Assembly: GCA_031275405.1 (NCBI GenBank)
Contig: JAISOV010000047.1
Location: 37,446 to 101,445 of the forward strand
DNA from: Clostridium sp.
GTDB taxonomy: Bacteria; Bacillota; Clostridia; Lachnospirales; Lachnospiraceae
DNA: 64,000 nucleotides
Direction: 5' to 3'
In this document: in pieces, positions 25,345 through 33,785 of the stretch
How the letters are laid out: the number at the start of each line of letters is the position of its first letter
Position numbering within the stretch: position 1 is the first letter of the stretch
Translations under genes and position numbers: made by a program
Notes under the pieces: model-generated
Told to the model about the DNA's origin: nothing
Seen by the model: only the letters and a program-made list of their open reading frames with translations
Database searches by the model: none

Positions 25345-25941
25345 ATGGAGCCGAGAAACGCCACAGTGAAAAGAGCCACGAAAGAAACGAGGATCGAGCT
25401 GACTTTCTGCCCGGACGGGGCGGGGAAAAGCGAGATCTGCACAGGGATCGGTTTTTTTGATCATCTGCTGCAAGGCTTCGCCCGCCATGGGCTGTTTGAC
25501 CTGCGGATACAGTGCGGAGGGGATCTGGAGGTGGACACCCACCACACCATCGAGGATGTGGGGATCGTCCTGGGAACCGCCATGCAAGAGGCGCTGGGAG
25601 ACAAATCGGGCATTCAGCGCTATGGCAGCGCGATCCTGCCGATGGATGACGCCCTGGTGCTGTGCGCCGTGGATCTGTCGGGGCGTCCTTACCTTTCTTT
25701 TGAAGCGGAGTATACCGTGCCGAAGATCGGAGACATGGATACGGAGATGATCCGCGACTTCTTTTATGCCGTGTCCTATGCGGCGAAAATGAACCTCCAC
25801 ATCAAGCAGATCAGCGGCTTCAATAACCACCATATCGCGGAATGCAGTTTCAAGGCTTTCGCGAAAGCTTTCCGGCTGGCGGTCCTGCCGGAGCCGAAGC
25901 TGGAGGGCGCATGGACTACCAAGGGAACTCTGGGGCCTTAG
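25345..25941 (+). CDS. hisB: Imidazoleglycerol-phosphate dehydratase
   Basis: Histidine biosynthesis: dehydrates imidazole glycerol phosphate. 198 residues, single-function form. Mn-binding motifs are intact: GFFDHLLQGFARHG, DTHHTIEDVGIVLG and SGFNNHHIAECSFKAFAKA. AGAGAGGAAAACCC precedes the ATG. No other his gene is adjacent, which is unusual. Remnants and a repeat sit just upstream. Confidence 0.95.
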   Translation: MEPRNATVKRATKETRIELTFCPDGAGKSEICTGIGFFDHLLQGFARHGLFDLRIQCGGDLEVDTHHTIEDVGIVLGTAMQEALGDKSGIQRYGSAILPMDDALVLCAVDLSGRPYLSFEAEYTVPKIGDMDTEMIRDFFYAVSYAAKMNLHIKQISGFNNHHIAECSFKAFAKAFRLAVLPEPKLEGAWTTKGTLGP

Positions 25942-26030
25942 GGATCATGACGGTGGCGAAAACAAGCCGCTCAGAAGCACGTTTCTCTCAGTACCCTGCG
26001 CGCCGGAAGCGAAGGAAGACTGATCTGCGT

Positions 26031-26723
26031 TCAGATGGGGCTAAGGCGCCTGTCCGCCCTTTTGGCCCTCTTTCCGTCCAGCCACAGCAGCAGATACGCC
26101 AGCCCAAGAAAGAACACCGTCAGCAGGCCGACGTACAGCGCGACCCAGCCTTTTGAGATCTCAAAATCCAGGAAGAAGTAAGGGTAGTGCTTTATGGCCG
26201 AAGAACCCGTGTGGGAATAGGTCATCCCCAGAAGCCCCGCGACCGTTGACTGTAAGAAATATCCGAACGGAAAGATGGCAAAAAGCAGCGGATCCTGTTT
26301 TTTCATTTTCCCCGGTACCCCGAAAAAGAAGTGGTCGAACACCATCATCAGCGGCGTCACAGCGTGTATCTGTAGGTTGGAGTATGTAAAAAGACCGCCC
26401 TCGTAAATCGGGGCGAGCATTCCCCAGAACACAAAGAATGTCACCAGGATGGCAAGCGAGACAATCGCGGAGAACCTTTCAAAATAGCTTGCCCTGCCGA
26501 CCGCTCCGTTCTTCGCGAGGTCGGCGGCTGTCTTGGCCAGCAGCAGCCCCAGTGTGAACAGGACAAGGAGATTGCTCTCCGTGGTGTAATATAAGAAAGA
26601 TTCCAGTGAGACTTCCCCCCGGAAAACACCCACGATGTCCAGGATACCGGCTAAGCATAAAAGAAAGGCGGCGCTTCGGTAGCAGACCGCGAAGATTCTG
26701 TTGTTTTGGCTACGTCTTATCAT
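26031..26723 (-). CDS. Pr6Pr family membrane protein
   Basis: 230 residues with six predicted membrane helices: the FAR-17a/AIG1-like (Pr6Pr) family of unknown function in bacteria. Motifs: FLYYTTESNLLVL, HAVTPLMMVFDHFFFG, and KHYPYFFLDF. AGGAGGCACCAA precedes ATG 26723; nine more residues upstream are unlikely. It lies 102 bases downstream of the STAND ATPase on the same strand, so they may form an operon. Confidence 0.75.
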   Translation of the reverse strand: MIRRSQNNRIFAVCYRSAAFLLCLAGILDIVGVFRGEVSLESFLYYTTESNLLVLFTLGLLLAKTAADLAKNGAVGRASYFERFSAIVSLAILVTFFVFWGMLAPIYEGGLFTYSNLQIHAVTPLMMVFDHFFFGVPGKMKKQDPLLFAIFPFGYFLQSTVAGLLGMTYSHTGSSAIKHYPYFFLDFEISKGWVALYVGLLTVFFLGLAYLLLWLDGKRAKRADRRLSPI

Positions 26724-26825
26724 TTGGTGCCTCCTTTTCCTGCGGCGCAAGACCGCCGCCTCCTAGCTAGATCCGCCTGTCCCGAGGCGTTTCCCTGGTT
26801 TCTCTTTTTCCGTAAGAATCGCGCA

Positions 26826-28679
26826 TCAGAGATCTTTGGATCCGTCAAGGTTCCGCGCCTTTTGCAGTTCCCCTTGCAGTTCCTGGTCAATGCCGGTCCT
26901 TAGCGCCCCCAGCGCCTCTTGGACGCTGTTCGCCACAGAAGAACGAATCCGTTCGGGGATCGTCTCCAGCATACCCGCCGCCCGTTCGATCCATTCCATG
27001 GCAGCCCTGCGCTCACCCGCAAGGACATAGGCTTTGCACAGCTCCGCGCAAACGTAAGCTCTGCCCGCCGGCTCCTGTTCGCTTCCGTACAGCTCGTAGG
27101 CGCCGTGATAATGGCCGATCGCGGCGGATAACGCGCCCCGGCGTCTTTCTAGGTTGCCCAAGGACCGCAGGACGTTTGCCAGTTGCAAGTCCTGTTTTTG
27201 GGCGCGATACAGGGCTTCGGCCTGCGCGTAGCGTTCCAGCGCGGCGGACATTTCGCCCAGCTGCTGTTCCAGATCGCCCAGGAGCTGTAGGATGTCCGCT
27301 GCCCACAGGGGATTTCCCCCCGTCTCTTCATAGCAAGGGAGGATACGGCGCAAAACGCGGACCGACTCACTGGCATAAAATTGGTAATAATTTCTTGCCG
27401 AGTTCAGAAGCGGAGCCACGATCGGAATGTCACCGGTCTGTTTTGCGGCTTCCTCTATCAACGATAAGACAGACGGCAAGTGTTCCAGAGCGGTCTCGTG
27501 CCAATGCCGCCTGTCGCCGGACGGATCGTCTCCGGCCTGCTCAAACATTTTCCGCAGAGCGCGGCACAGGCGGTGAAGCGCCGCCTTCCGCAGTTCTTTA
27601 CAAAACACTTCCTCAGCGCCGCCAACGATTTCTTTCACCGATTCCGCCATCCAATATCCCGTCAGCAAAGCGTATCTTTGTAATAAGGCGCCGGCGTCCT
27701 GGCAAGCGCGCAAATCCTCTTCCAACGCCAGTTTCAGCAGCTCGTCGGAAAGTTCATGCCGGTACCTGGCGATCAATGCCCAAAGCAGGAGCGCGTCGGG
27801 GAAATCCGCGATTTCCGAAAGAGCAAGCCCCAGCGCCGCAGAGATAGAACGATGAGGATTGTCCGGGTCGCCCGGAAATTCCAATGGCATATGTGTCTCT
27901 ATCGCCCTGCGCAGCTCGGGCAAGGAACCGTAACGGTCCCGATGTGCCGGGGAAGCCGCGATGAGGATAGCCAGCGGCAGCCTGGAAAGCTGTTTCCCTG
28001 CGATATAGCGTGCCGTTTCCCGATCCCTTTCGGTAAGCTTTTCGCCGCCGCGCCAGTGATGGAGAAATAGCGCAAGGGCCGCGCCGTCTTCCAGCGGGTT
28101 GAGGCGGAAGGACCTTACGTCGGGGACGCCGGTCGGTTTCTGCGTGGAGCAGAGAATGCCCCAGCCGGACTTTCGCGCAAAAGACGGCAGCCATTTGCGG
28201 AAAGCCTGGCCGTCCCGGAGCAGGGGGGTTTCCGCGTGGTCGATGTTCAGGTAACATCGGCGGCGCTTCGCCTCGGTCAACAAACGTTCCTCGCATTCCT
28301 GGGGCGTGACATCCTTTCCGGATATGCCAAGCTGCCTTAGAATATCCAGCTGGACGCCTGCGGTCGTGGGATACGCCCGCGCGTCTACGGTAATGCCGCC
28401 GACACTTTTCAGTACGTTCGCGCATACGCAGGACTTGCCTGCCCCGGCAAGTCCGTGTACCTCGGCCACTGCGCCCGGGCGCGATTTCAGATAATCGGCT
28501 ATTTTTGCTATGGTATCGTCACGCCCGAATAATGTTTCGCCTTCGCGGTTTACGTAACCGCTGATCGGCTGAGCGGCAGAAAGAAACTGCCGGGCGCTTT
28601 CCCCGGCGGACGGCTCCGGCCTGCCCGGAACCGGCGTTTCGGATTCCTTATGTAAATCGGAGACAGGCAAACATTCCAA
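26826..28679 (-). CDS. STAND-type ATPase with TPR repeats
   Basis: 617 residues. Walker A HGLAGAGKS near residues 75-83; a Walker B-like YLNIDHAE; a SRLPLAIL motif matching the GLPLA box of NB-ARC ATPases; then helical repeats, with clear TPRs near 460-600 (WAADILQLLGDLEQQLGEM, LANVLRSLGNLERRRGAL). STAND proteins are signalling switches that oligomerise on ligand binding, in regulation or anti-phage defence. No effector domain is visible at either end, so a partner may supply the output. The best available start is TTG 28679; the frame is open further up to a stop near 28740, so the true start is uncertain. Confidence 0.8.
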   Translation of the reverse strand: MECLPVSDLHKESETPVPGRPEPSAGESARQFLSAAQPISGYVNREGETLFGRDDTIAKIADYLKSRPGAVAEVHGLAGAGKSCVCANVLKSVGGITVDARAYPTTAGVQLDILRQLGISGKDVTPQECEERLLTEAKRRRCYLNIDHAETPLLRDGQAFRKWLPSFARKSGWGILCSTQKPTGVPDVRSFRLNPLEDGAALALFLHHWRGGEKLTERDRETARYIAGKQLSRLPLAILIAASPAHRDRYGSLPELRRAIETHMPLEFPGDPDNPHRSISAALGLALSEIADFPDALLLWALIARYRHELSDELLKLALEEDLRACQDAGALLQRYALLTGYWMAESVKEIVGGAEEVFCKELRKAALHRLCRALRKMFEQAGDDPSGDRRHWHETALEHLPSVLSLIEEAAKQTGDIPIVAPLLNSARNYYQFYASESVRVLRRILPCYEETGGNPLWAADILQLLGDLEQQLGEMSAALERYAQAEALYRAQKQDLQLANVLRSLGNLERRRGALSAAIGHYHGAYELYGSEQEPAGRAYVCAELCKAYVLAGERRAAMEWIERAAGMLETIPERIRSSVANSVQEALGALRTGIDQELQGELQKARNLDGSKDL

Positions 28680-28820
28680 TTTTTTCGCTCCCGCTGTAAA
28701 ATCATAGACCAGTCTTTCAAGCCTGTTCTTATTGTGTCATGCCGCTTCCCCGTTGTCAATAGAAACTTCCTCAAAATTCTGCCGCTTCGTCAAAGGGAAG
28801 GAAATTTCCTGATATTCCAC

Positions 28821-28849
28821 TTGTAGAAATTCCGGATTAGGTATAGAAT
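28821..28849 (+). promoter_or_regulatory. Promoter of the DUF4358-MBOAT-DHHW genes
   Basis: TTGTAG at 28821-28826 and TAGAAT at 28844-28849 with a 17-base spacer, 63 bases before the lipoprotein start. Confidence 0.5.
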
Positions 28850-28912
28850 AGCAAAGGACAGACAAACGCGGCAGGGGGGCATTTCGCGTCAGGAAAACGG
28901 AGGAATGATTTT

Positions 28913-29623
28913 ATGAAAAATGGAAACAAACGGAGACTTTCCTCTTCTTTATGCATTTTGGCGGTACTGGCTTTTTCCCTGTCGGCCTGCGGGAACAAGG
29001 GGCGGGAAGACACGCCGGGCGGCGGAAGCGGGCAGGCCGTCGAAAGCACGGCGGATACTCCGGAAACCGCACAGGAGACTGAGGAAAGCCTTCCGGAAAC
29101 TTCAGAGGGGATCGGGGAGGCCGCCACGGAAGAGTCCAACCCGGAGCTTACGGATCCGGAAGCCGGGAGCGGCTGGAGCGAGGAAATGGAATCCCTGAAA
29201 GCGGCGGTCGTGGAGGTGCTGGGCGACAGATACTGGCCGAACGCGCCTTTGAGCAAGGAGGTCGTAGAGGGAACCTTTGGGGTCGCCGAGGAGCTGTATG
29301 ACGACTATATGGCGGAAGCGCCCCTTATTTCGGTGAACGTGGACACTTTGGTCATCGTCAAGGCGAAAGCGGGGAAAGAAAAAGAAGCGGAAGAAGCGCT
29401 CAGCGCCTACCGGGCGTCGTTAGTGGAAAGCACGACCCAGTATCCTAGGAATATCGGGAAAATCCAGGCTTCCCGCGTGGAGGCCATCGGGGCTTATGTG
29501 TGCTTCGTGCAGCTGGGGGCGGACGCGCCGGAAGATACCGTGGATGTGGAATCCGCCATGGAAAAGTGCGCCGAGCAGAACGAGCTTGCCATAGAGGCGC
29601 TGAAAAATGCCATAGAGGGCTGA
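28913..29623 (+). CDS. DUF4358 lipoprotein
   Basis: 236 residues. Signal peptide with lipobox LSAC (Cys26), then a 60-residue Glu/Ser/Thr-rich linker, then a DUF4358 domain: LKAAVVEVLGDRYWPN, FGVAEELYDDYMAEAPLIS, VDTLVIVKAKAGKEKEAEEA and SRVEAIGAYVCFVQLG. DUF4358 lipoproteins commonly accompany MBOAT/DHHW O-acylation genes in Clostridia, as here. Role unknown; probably an extracytoplasmic accessory. Confidence 0.82.
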   Translation: MKNGNKRRLSSSLCILAVLAFSLSACGNKGREDTPGGGSGQAVESTADTPETAQETEESLPETSEGIGEAATEESNPELTDPEAGSGWSEEMESLKAAVVEVLGDRYWPNAPLSKEVVEGTFGVAEELYDDYMAEAPLISVNVDTLVIVKAKAGKEKEAEEALSAYRASLVESTTQYPRNIGKIQASRVEAIGAYVCFVQLGADAPEDTVDVESAMEKCAEQNELAIEALKNAIEG

Positions 29624-29734
29624 CGCGCCTGACAGAGAAGCGAATCGAAGGTACGTCTGGCCGTACCCGTCCGGCTGGCCCGGCGGAACAGGTACGCCCA
29701 GACGACCGGGCAGCACAGCAGAGGGAGCCGGAGT

Positions 29735-31159
29735 ATGGTATTCAGCAGCGTTTTTTTTCTCTTTCGATTTTTGCCGATTTTTGTGGTATGCTATTTTGTG
29801 GCTCCCAAAAGGATGAAGAACCTCGTCCTCCTTCTGGCGAGCCTGGTCTTCTACGCGTGGGGCGAGCCGGTGTACGTGCTGCTCATGCTGTTCTCCACCA
29901 TGGTCGATTATGTCCACGGGCGGGCGATCGGGTTTTTCCGGCGTCGCGGCAGGAAAAACGCGGCAAGGTGTTTTCTGGCGTCCTCCGTGACGATCAACCT
30001 GGCGATCCTGTGTCTCTTCAAATATTCGGATTTTGTGATCCGGAACCTCAACGCCCTGTTCCACGCCCAGCTTCCGCTCTGGAATCTGCCGCTGCCGATC
30101 GGGATCTCTTTCTATACGTTCCAGACCATGTCTTATACCATCGACGTCTATCGGGGCCAGGCGAAAATCCAGAAAAATCTTCTGGATTTTGCGGTTTTCG
30201 TGACGATGTTTCCGCAGCTGATTGCCGGGCCTATCGTGAAGTATACGGACGTGCAGGACGACCTTGGCGCCCACAGGGCGACCATGGAGGACATCAGCCG
30301 CGGCTGTAAGCGTTTTATCATAGGGCTTGCGAAAAAGGTGCTGATCGCCAACAATATCGGCGCGCTGTGGGAAAGCGTAAATGGGATGGACTTCGGGAGC
30401 CTGAGCGTCCTTGCGGCATGGCTGGGAGCCGTAGCGTTCGCGTTCCAGATCTATTTTGACTTTTCCGGTTACTCCGACATGGCCATCGGGCTGGGAGCCT
30501 GCTTAGGCTTCCGCTTCCCGGAAAATTTCCGCTATCCTTATGTTTCCCGCTCGGTCACGGAGTTCTGGCGGCGGTGGCACATCACCTTGAGCCAGTGGTT
30601 TCGGGATAATGTCTATATTCCCCTTGGGGGGAACCGCAAGGGTCTGGCGAAGCAGATACGCAACATCCTGCTGGTGTGGGTTCTCACGGGTATCTGGCAT
30701 GGTGCGGGATGGAATTTCCTGCTCTGGGGTCTTTGGTTTGCCCTATTCTTGATTCTGGAAAAAATGGGCCTTGGAAACGTGCTCGAACGTCTGCCTAAGA
30801 TTTTGGGAAGGCTTTATGCGGCTTTCGTGGTGCTGATCGGCTGGGTGCTGTTCGCCGTGGAAAGCCGGGAGGGAATCCTGGCCTACCTCTGGGCGATGTT
30901 CGGCGGGAACGGAGTCGGGCTGCTCGACGGGAACGCCCTGTATCTGCTGGGCGAATATGCGGTTCTGCTCACAGCGGCGCTGGTGATCTCCACGCCCCTG
31001 TTTTTCCGTCTGTGCCAGAGCTTCCGGGAAAGCCGGACCGGTTACGGGATCGCCGTTTACCGTTTCGCGGAGAAGGTCGTCCCCGCGCTGCTGTTGCTGG
31101 CTTCCATCGCTTATGTGGTGGAAGCTTCCTATAATCCGTTTTTATATTTCCGGTTTTAA
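29735..31159 (+). CDS. MBOAT-family O-acyltransferase
   Basis: 474 residues, about eleven membrane segments. Moves acyl groups across the membrane to O-acetylate surface polysaccharide (AlgI/DltB-like). Motifs: FPQLIAGPIVKYTDV, FDFSGYSDMAIGLGACLGF, FWRRWHITLSQWFRD and LTGIWHGAGWNFLLWG, whose His322 is the conserved catalytic position. The DHHW gene downstream probably supplies the transfer to the glycan. Confidence 0.92.
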   Translation: MVFSSVFFLFRFLPIFVVCYFVAPKRMKNLVLLLASLVFYAWGEPVYVLLMLFSTMVDYVHGRAIGFFRRRGRKNAARCFLASSVTINLAILCLFKYSDFVIRNLNALFHAQLPLWNLPLPIGISFYTFQTMSYTIDVYRGQAKIQKNLLDFAVFVTMFPQLIAGPIVKYTDVQDDLGAHRATMEDISRGCKRFIIGLAKKVLIANNIGALWESVNGMDFGSLSVLAAWLGAVAFAFQIYFDFSGYSDMAIGLGACLGFRFPENFRYPYVSRSVTEFWRRWHITLSQWFRDNVYIPLGGNRKGLAKQIRNILLVWVLTGIWHGAGWNFLLWGLWFALFLILEKMGLGNVLERLPKILGRLYAAFVVLIGWVLFAVESREGILAYLWAMFGGNGVGLLDGNALYLLGEYAVLLTAALVISTPLFFRLCQSFRESRTGYGIAVYRFAEKVVPALLLLASIAYVVEASYNPFLYFRF

Positions 31160-31308
31160 GCTCGGCCGCCGTGCGGCTGGGCTGATGTGCTGCCGCCTGC
31201 GTTCTCCCAAAAAGGCGGCTGACCGCTCCGGGTGTTGCCGTGCGGCTGGGCTGGCATTCTGCCGTCATCGGCGTGTCCGGAAATTTTGTGGGAAAGGAGG
31301 GTCTGTTG

Positions 31309-32424
31309 ATGAAAAAGGATCTCAATACCTATCTTACCGTAGGATTCTTATGTGCCGTCTGGCTCGCGTTTACCGTCGCGGATTTCCTGACGCCGGATCA
31401 CTTTTTTTCCGAAAATGAGAACCGTGTGCTGGCAGCGAAACCGAAATGGGATCAGGAAGAGGTCTTGAGCGGCGCCTACATGGAAGCGTATGAATCTTAT
31501 GTCACGGATCAGTTCGTCAGCCGCGACCGCTGGATCCAGATCAAGACCGTGGGTGACATCGTGCTGCAGAAAAAGAGCGTAAACGGGGTATACCTGGCGA
31601 AGAGGGGCTATCTCATCGAACAGCATTTGGCGCAGGATCTTTCTCAGGAGAGAGTGGAAGGTCGGCTTGCGCTTCTGAAAAAGCTGACGGAGCGTTATGA
31701 CGCGAATGTCATGCTCGTGCCTACGGCGGACAACATCCTGACGGACAAGCTTCCCGCCAACGCGCCTTATTATCAGGAAGGGCAGCTGCTGGAACAGGTC
31801 AGGGAAGCCGTCGGGGAAGAGCGGGTGATCGACACGTTTTCTATTTTAAGAGAACACCGTGAGGAGGAGATCTATTACCGCACGGATCACCACTGGACGA
31901 CGCTGGGAGCCTATTACGGCTATCTGGCATGGGCAGAAAAAGTGGGAAAAGTTTCCTATCCCTACCGGATCGCCGGGCTGGAAACGGTGTCCGATACGTT
32001 CCTCGGCACCCTGCACTCGAAAATCAATCTCCCGATGAAGGGAGAAAAGATCCAGATTTTCCCGGAAACAAAAAAACGTGCGGTGACGCTGACTTATGAT
32101 ATGCAGACGGCGGCCGATTCCTGGTATGAGGAAAAGTACCTTTCCGGCAAAAATCAGTACGGCTATTTCCTGGATGACAACCATGCGCTCATAGAAATTG
32201 ATACCGGATACATCAAGCCCGCTTCCCTGTTCGTGGTCAAGGATTCCTACGCGAACTGTTTCGTGCCGCTGCTGGCGCCCCATTATGAAAATATCTATAT
32301 GGTGGATCTGCGGTATTATCACGGAGACCTTTTCGCGCTGATCGACCAGTATCAGACCGAACGGGGCATAGAGGTGCTGGTGCTGTACGACTGTATCCAT
32401 TTCCTAGAAGACTTCCAGTATTAG
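31309..32424 (+). CDS. DHHW family protein (AlgJ/AlgX-like)
   Basis: 371 residues with an N-terminal signal anchor (residues 7-26), so the domain is outside. TDHHWTTLGAYYGY (Asp193-His194-His195) is the AlgJ/AlgX-like SGNH-type signature; FVVKDSYANCFVPLLAPHY carries the candidate nucleophile Ser, and YDCIHFL ends it. It likely acts with the MBOAT protein to acetylate a wall or capsule polymer. AAAGGAGGG precedes ATG 31309. Confidence 0.88.
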   Translation: MKKDLNTYLTVGFLCAVWLAFTVADFLTPDHFFSENENRVLAAKPKWDQEEVLSGAYMEAYESYVTDQFVSRDRWIQIKTVGDIVLQKKSVNGVYLAKRGYLIEQHLAQDLSQERVEGRLALLKKLTERYDANVMLVPTADNILTDKLPANAPYYQEGQLLEQVREAVGEERVIDTFSILREHREEEIYYRTDHHWTTLGAYYGYLAWAEKVGKVSYPYRIAGLETVSDTFLGTLHSKINLPMKGEKIQIFPETKKRAVTLTYDMQTAADSWYEEKYLSGKNQYGYFLDDNHALIEIDTGYIKPASLFVVKDSYANCFVPLLAPHYENIYMVDLRYYHGDLFALIDQYQTERGIEVLVLYDCIHFLEDFQY

Positions 32425-32430
32425 CACTTC

Positions 32431-32518
32431 TCGGAAACTGCGGAGCCGCTTCCAAGAAAAGGCGCCGGTCTTGCGCCGCAATTGGATTACAAGAAGCTGT
32501 CCTTGCTTCTTGTAATAG
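32431..32518 (+). repeat. Hairpin repeat, copy 2
   Basis: Three hairpins in series: GGAA...TTCC, GGCGCCGGTCTTGCGCC, and ATTACAAGAAGC with GCTTCTTGTAAT (12 bp). The third hairpin ends at the stop-proximal side of the DHHW gene and could terminate transcription weakly. Confidence 0.8.
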
Positions 32519-32524
32519 AACTGA

Positions 32525-32609
32525 TCGGAAACTGCGGAGCGCTTCCGAGAAAAGGCGCCGGTCTTGCGCCGTGAATCGATTACAAGAAGCCGTCCTTGCT
32601 TCTGGTAGA
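32525..32609 (+). repeat. Hairpin repeat, copy 3
   Basis: Direct repeat of the previous unit with a few changes; the third stem is weaker (GCTTCTGGTAG end). A shorter echo follows at 32631-32655: a perfect AGCGGCCGCT palindrome, then AAAGGCGCC just before ksgA. Confidence 0.8.
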
Positions 32610-32661
32610 CAAAGCGGTTGTTCGCAGATGAGCGGCCGCTCACAGAGAAAGGCGCCTGCCC

Positions 32662-33534
32662 ATGGAGAATCCCGGCATCCCCCGCAATACCATAGCGATC
32701 CTACGGAAGCATCAGTTCCATATCCGGAAAAAACTGGGGCAGAATTTTCTGACGGATCCTTGCGTCCTGGCCAAGATCCTCCATGCCGCGCGGATTTCGG
32801 AGGAAGACTGCGTCCTTGAAATCGGCCCGGGGATCGGGACGCTGACCCGGGCTTTGGCGGAAGCCGCCGGGAAGGTGGTGGCTGTGGAAATCGACAAGGA
32901 ACTGATCCCGATTTTGGAGGAAACGTTGGCGGACTGCCAGAATGTAACGGTTCTGAATCACGACGTCCTGAAACTGGATCTCAGGGAACTGACGGGCCGG
33001 ATCCGTGGCGGCGGATCGCTCAAGGTCGTGGCGAACCTGCCTTATTACATCACGACACCCATCCTGATGAAGCTGCTGGAGAGCAAGCTTGCGTTGGAGA
33101 GCATTACGGTCATGGTGCAGGAGGAAGTGGCGAAGCGCCTGCAGTCGGGTCCGGGAACCAAGGATTACGGCTCGTTGTCTCTCGCGGCGCAGTATTACGC
33201 GGAGGTCAGGACGGTGGCAAAAGTGCCGCCCGACTGCTTCCACCCCAGACCGGGCGTGGGGAGCGCGGTGGTACAGCTGGCGCCGTACCCGGAGCCTTCC
33301 GTCAAGGTCAGGGAGGAGCGATTTCTGTTCGCCTTGATCAGGGCTTCTTTTCAACAGCGCCGCAAAACTCTGGTGAACGGCCTAAGCAATGCCGCCGCCC
33401 TGGGGATCACGAAAGAAACCGCTGCGCGGGCGCTTGCGGAAACGGGGCTTCCCCCGGCGATACGGGGAGAAGCTCTGACCTTGGAACAGTTTGCCGCTTT
33501 GGCGGAATATTTTCTGTACACAAGTAGCACCTGA
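32662..33534 (+). CDS. rsmA: 16S rRNA adenine dimethyltransferase
   Basis: KsgA/RsmA dimethylates two adjacent adenines in the 16S 3' hairpin during late small-subunit assembly. 290 residues. Motifs: KKLGQNFLTDP, VLEIGPGIGTLTRAL (SAM loop), VANLPYYITTPI (NLPY catalytic) and FFHPRPGVGSAVV-like CFHPRPGVGSAVV. An AAAGG site precedes ATG 32662, within the last hairpin repeat echo. Confidence 0.95.
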   Translation: MENPGIPRNTIAILRKHQFHIRKKLGQNFLTDPCVLAKILHAARISEEDCVLEIGPGIGTLTRALAEAAGKVVAVEIDKELIPILEETLADCQNVTVLNHDVLKLDLRELTGRIRGGGSLKVVANLPYYITTPILMKLLESKLALESITVMVQEEVAKRLQSGPGTKDYGSLSLAAQYYAEVRTVAKVPPDCFHPRPGVGSAVVQLAPYPEPSVKVREERFLFALIRASFQQRRKTLVNGLSNAAALGITKETAARALAETGLPPAIRGEALTLEQFAALAEYFLYTSST

Positions 33535-33593
33535 CAGTGAGGTTTGACACAGTTTTTTGGCGGTTTTTTTGTACGGCTTTTTTACGTTAGCTT

Positions 33594-33623
33594 TTGACAT
33601 TTCTATAGGTAGTATGATAAACT
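33594..33623 (+). promoter_or_regulatory. Promoter upstream of the TPR protein
   Basis: TTGACA at 33594-33599 with TAAACT at 33618-33623 (18-base spacer). A perfect inverted repeat overlaps the -10 region. Confidence 0.45.
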
Positions 33624-33636
33624 GAATTTATCATAC
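33612..33636. promoter_or_regulatory. Inverted repeat, operator candidate
   Basis: GTATGATAAA and TTTATCATAC form a perfect 10-bp dyad with a 5-base centre over the candidate -10 element: a typical position for a dimeric repressor. Confidence 0.5.
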
Positions 33637-33642
33637 AGATAT

Positions 33643-33755
33643 GGTATATGCGCAGGCGGCGGGTCAAGTTGCCGCGAAGCGGCCAAAATGGTTGCGGGGC
33701 AGCCGTCAGGCCAATGCACGCGAACCATGAGTCCGGGAAGCGGATTCATGGTATC
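33643..33755 (+). repeat. Dispersed palindromic repeat, copy E
   Basis: Begins GGTATATGCGCAGGC and ends with CATGAGTCCGGGAAGCGG then ATTCATGGTATC; middle part diverged. Lies just ahead of the TPR gene. Confidence 0.75.
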
Positions 33756-33785
33756 GGGATGAAAAGCTAAAGGGAGCGGGATACT

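Noticed and set aside
28550..28774. Open frame upstream of the STAND gene on the minus strand
   Set aside because: Overlaps the STAND N-terminus in another frame; no conserved sequence, though it leaves the true start of STAND uncertain.
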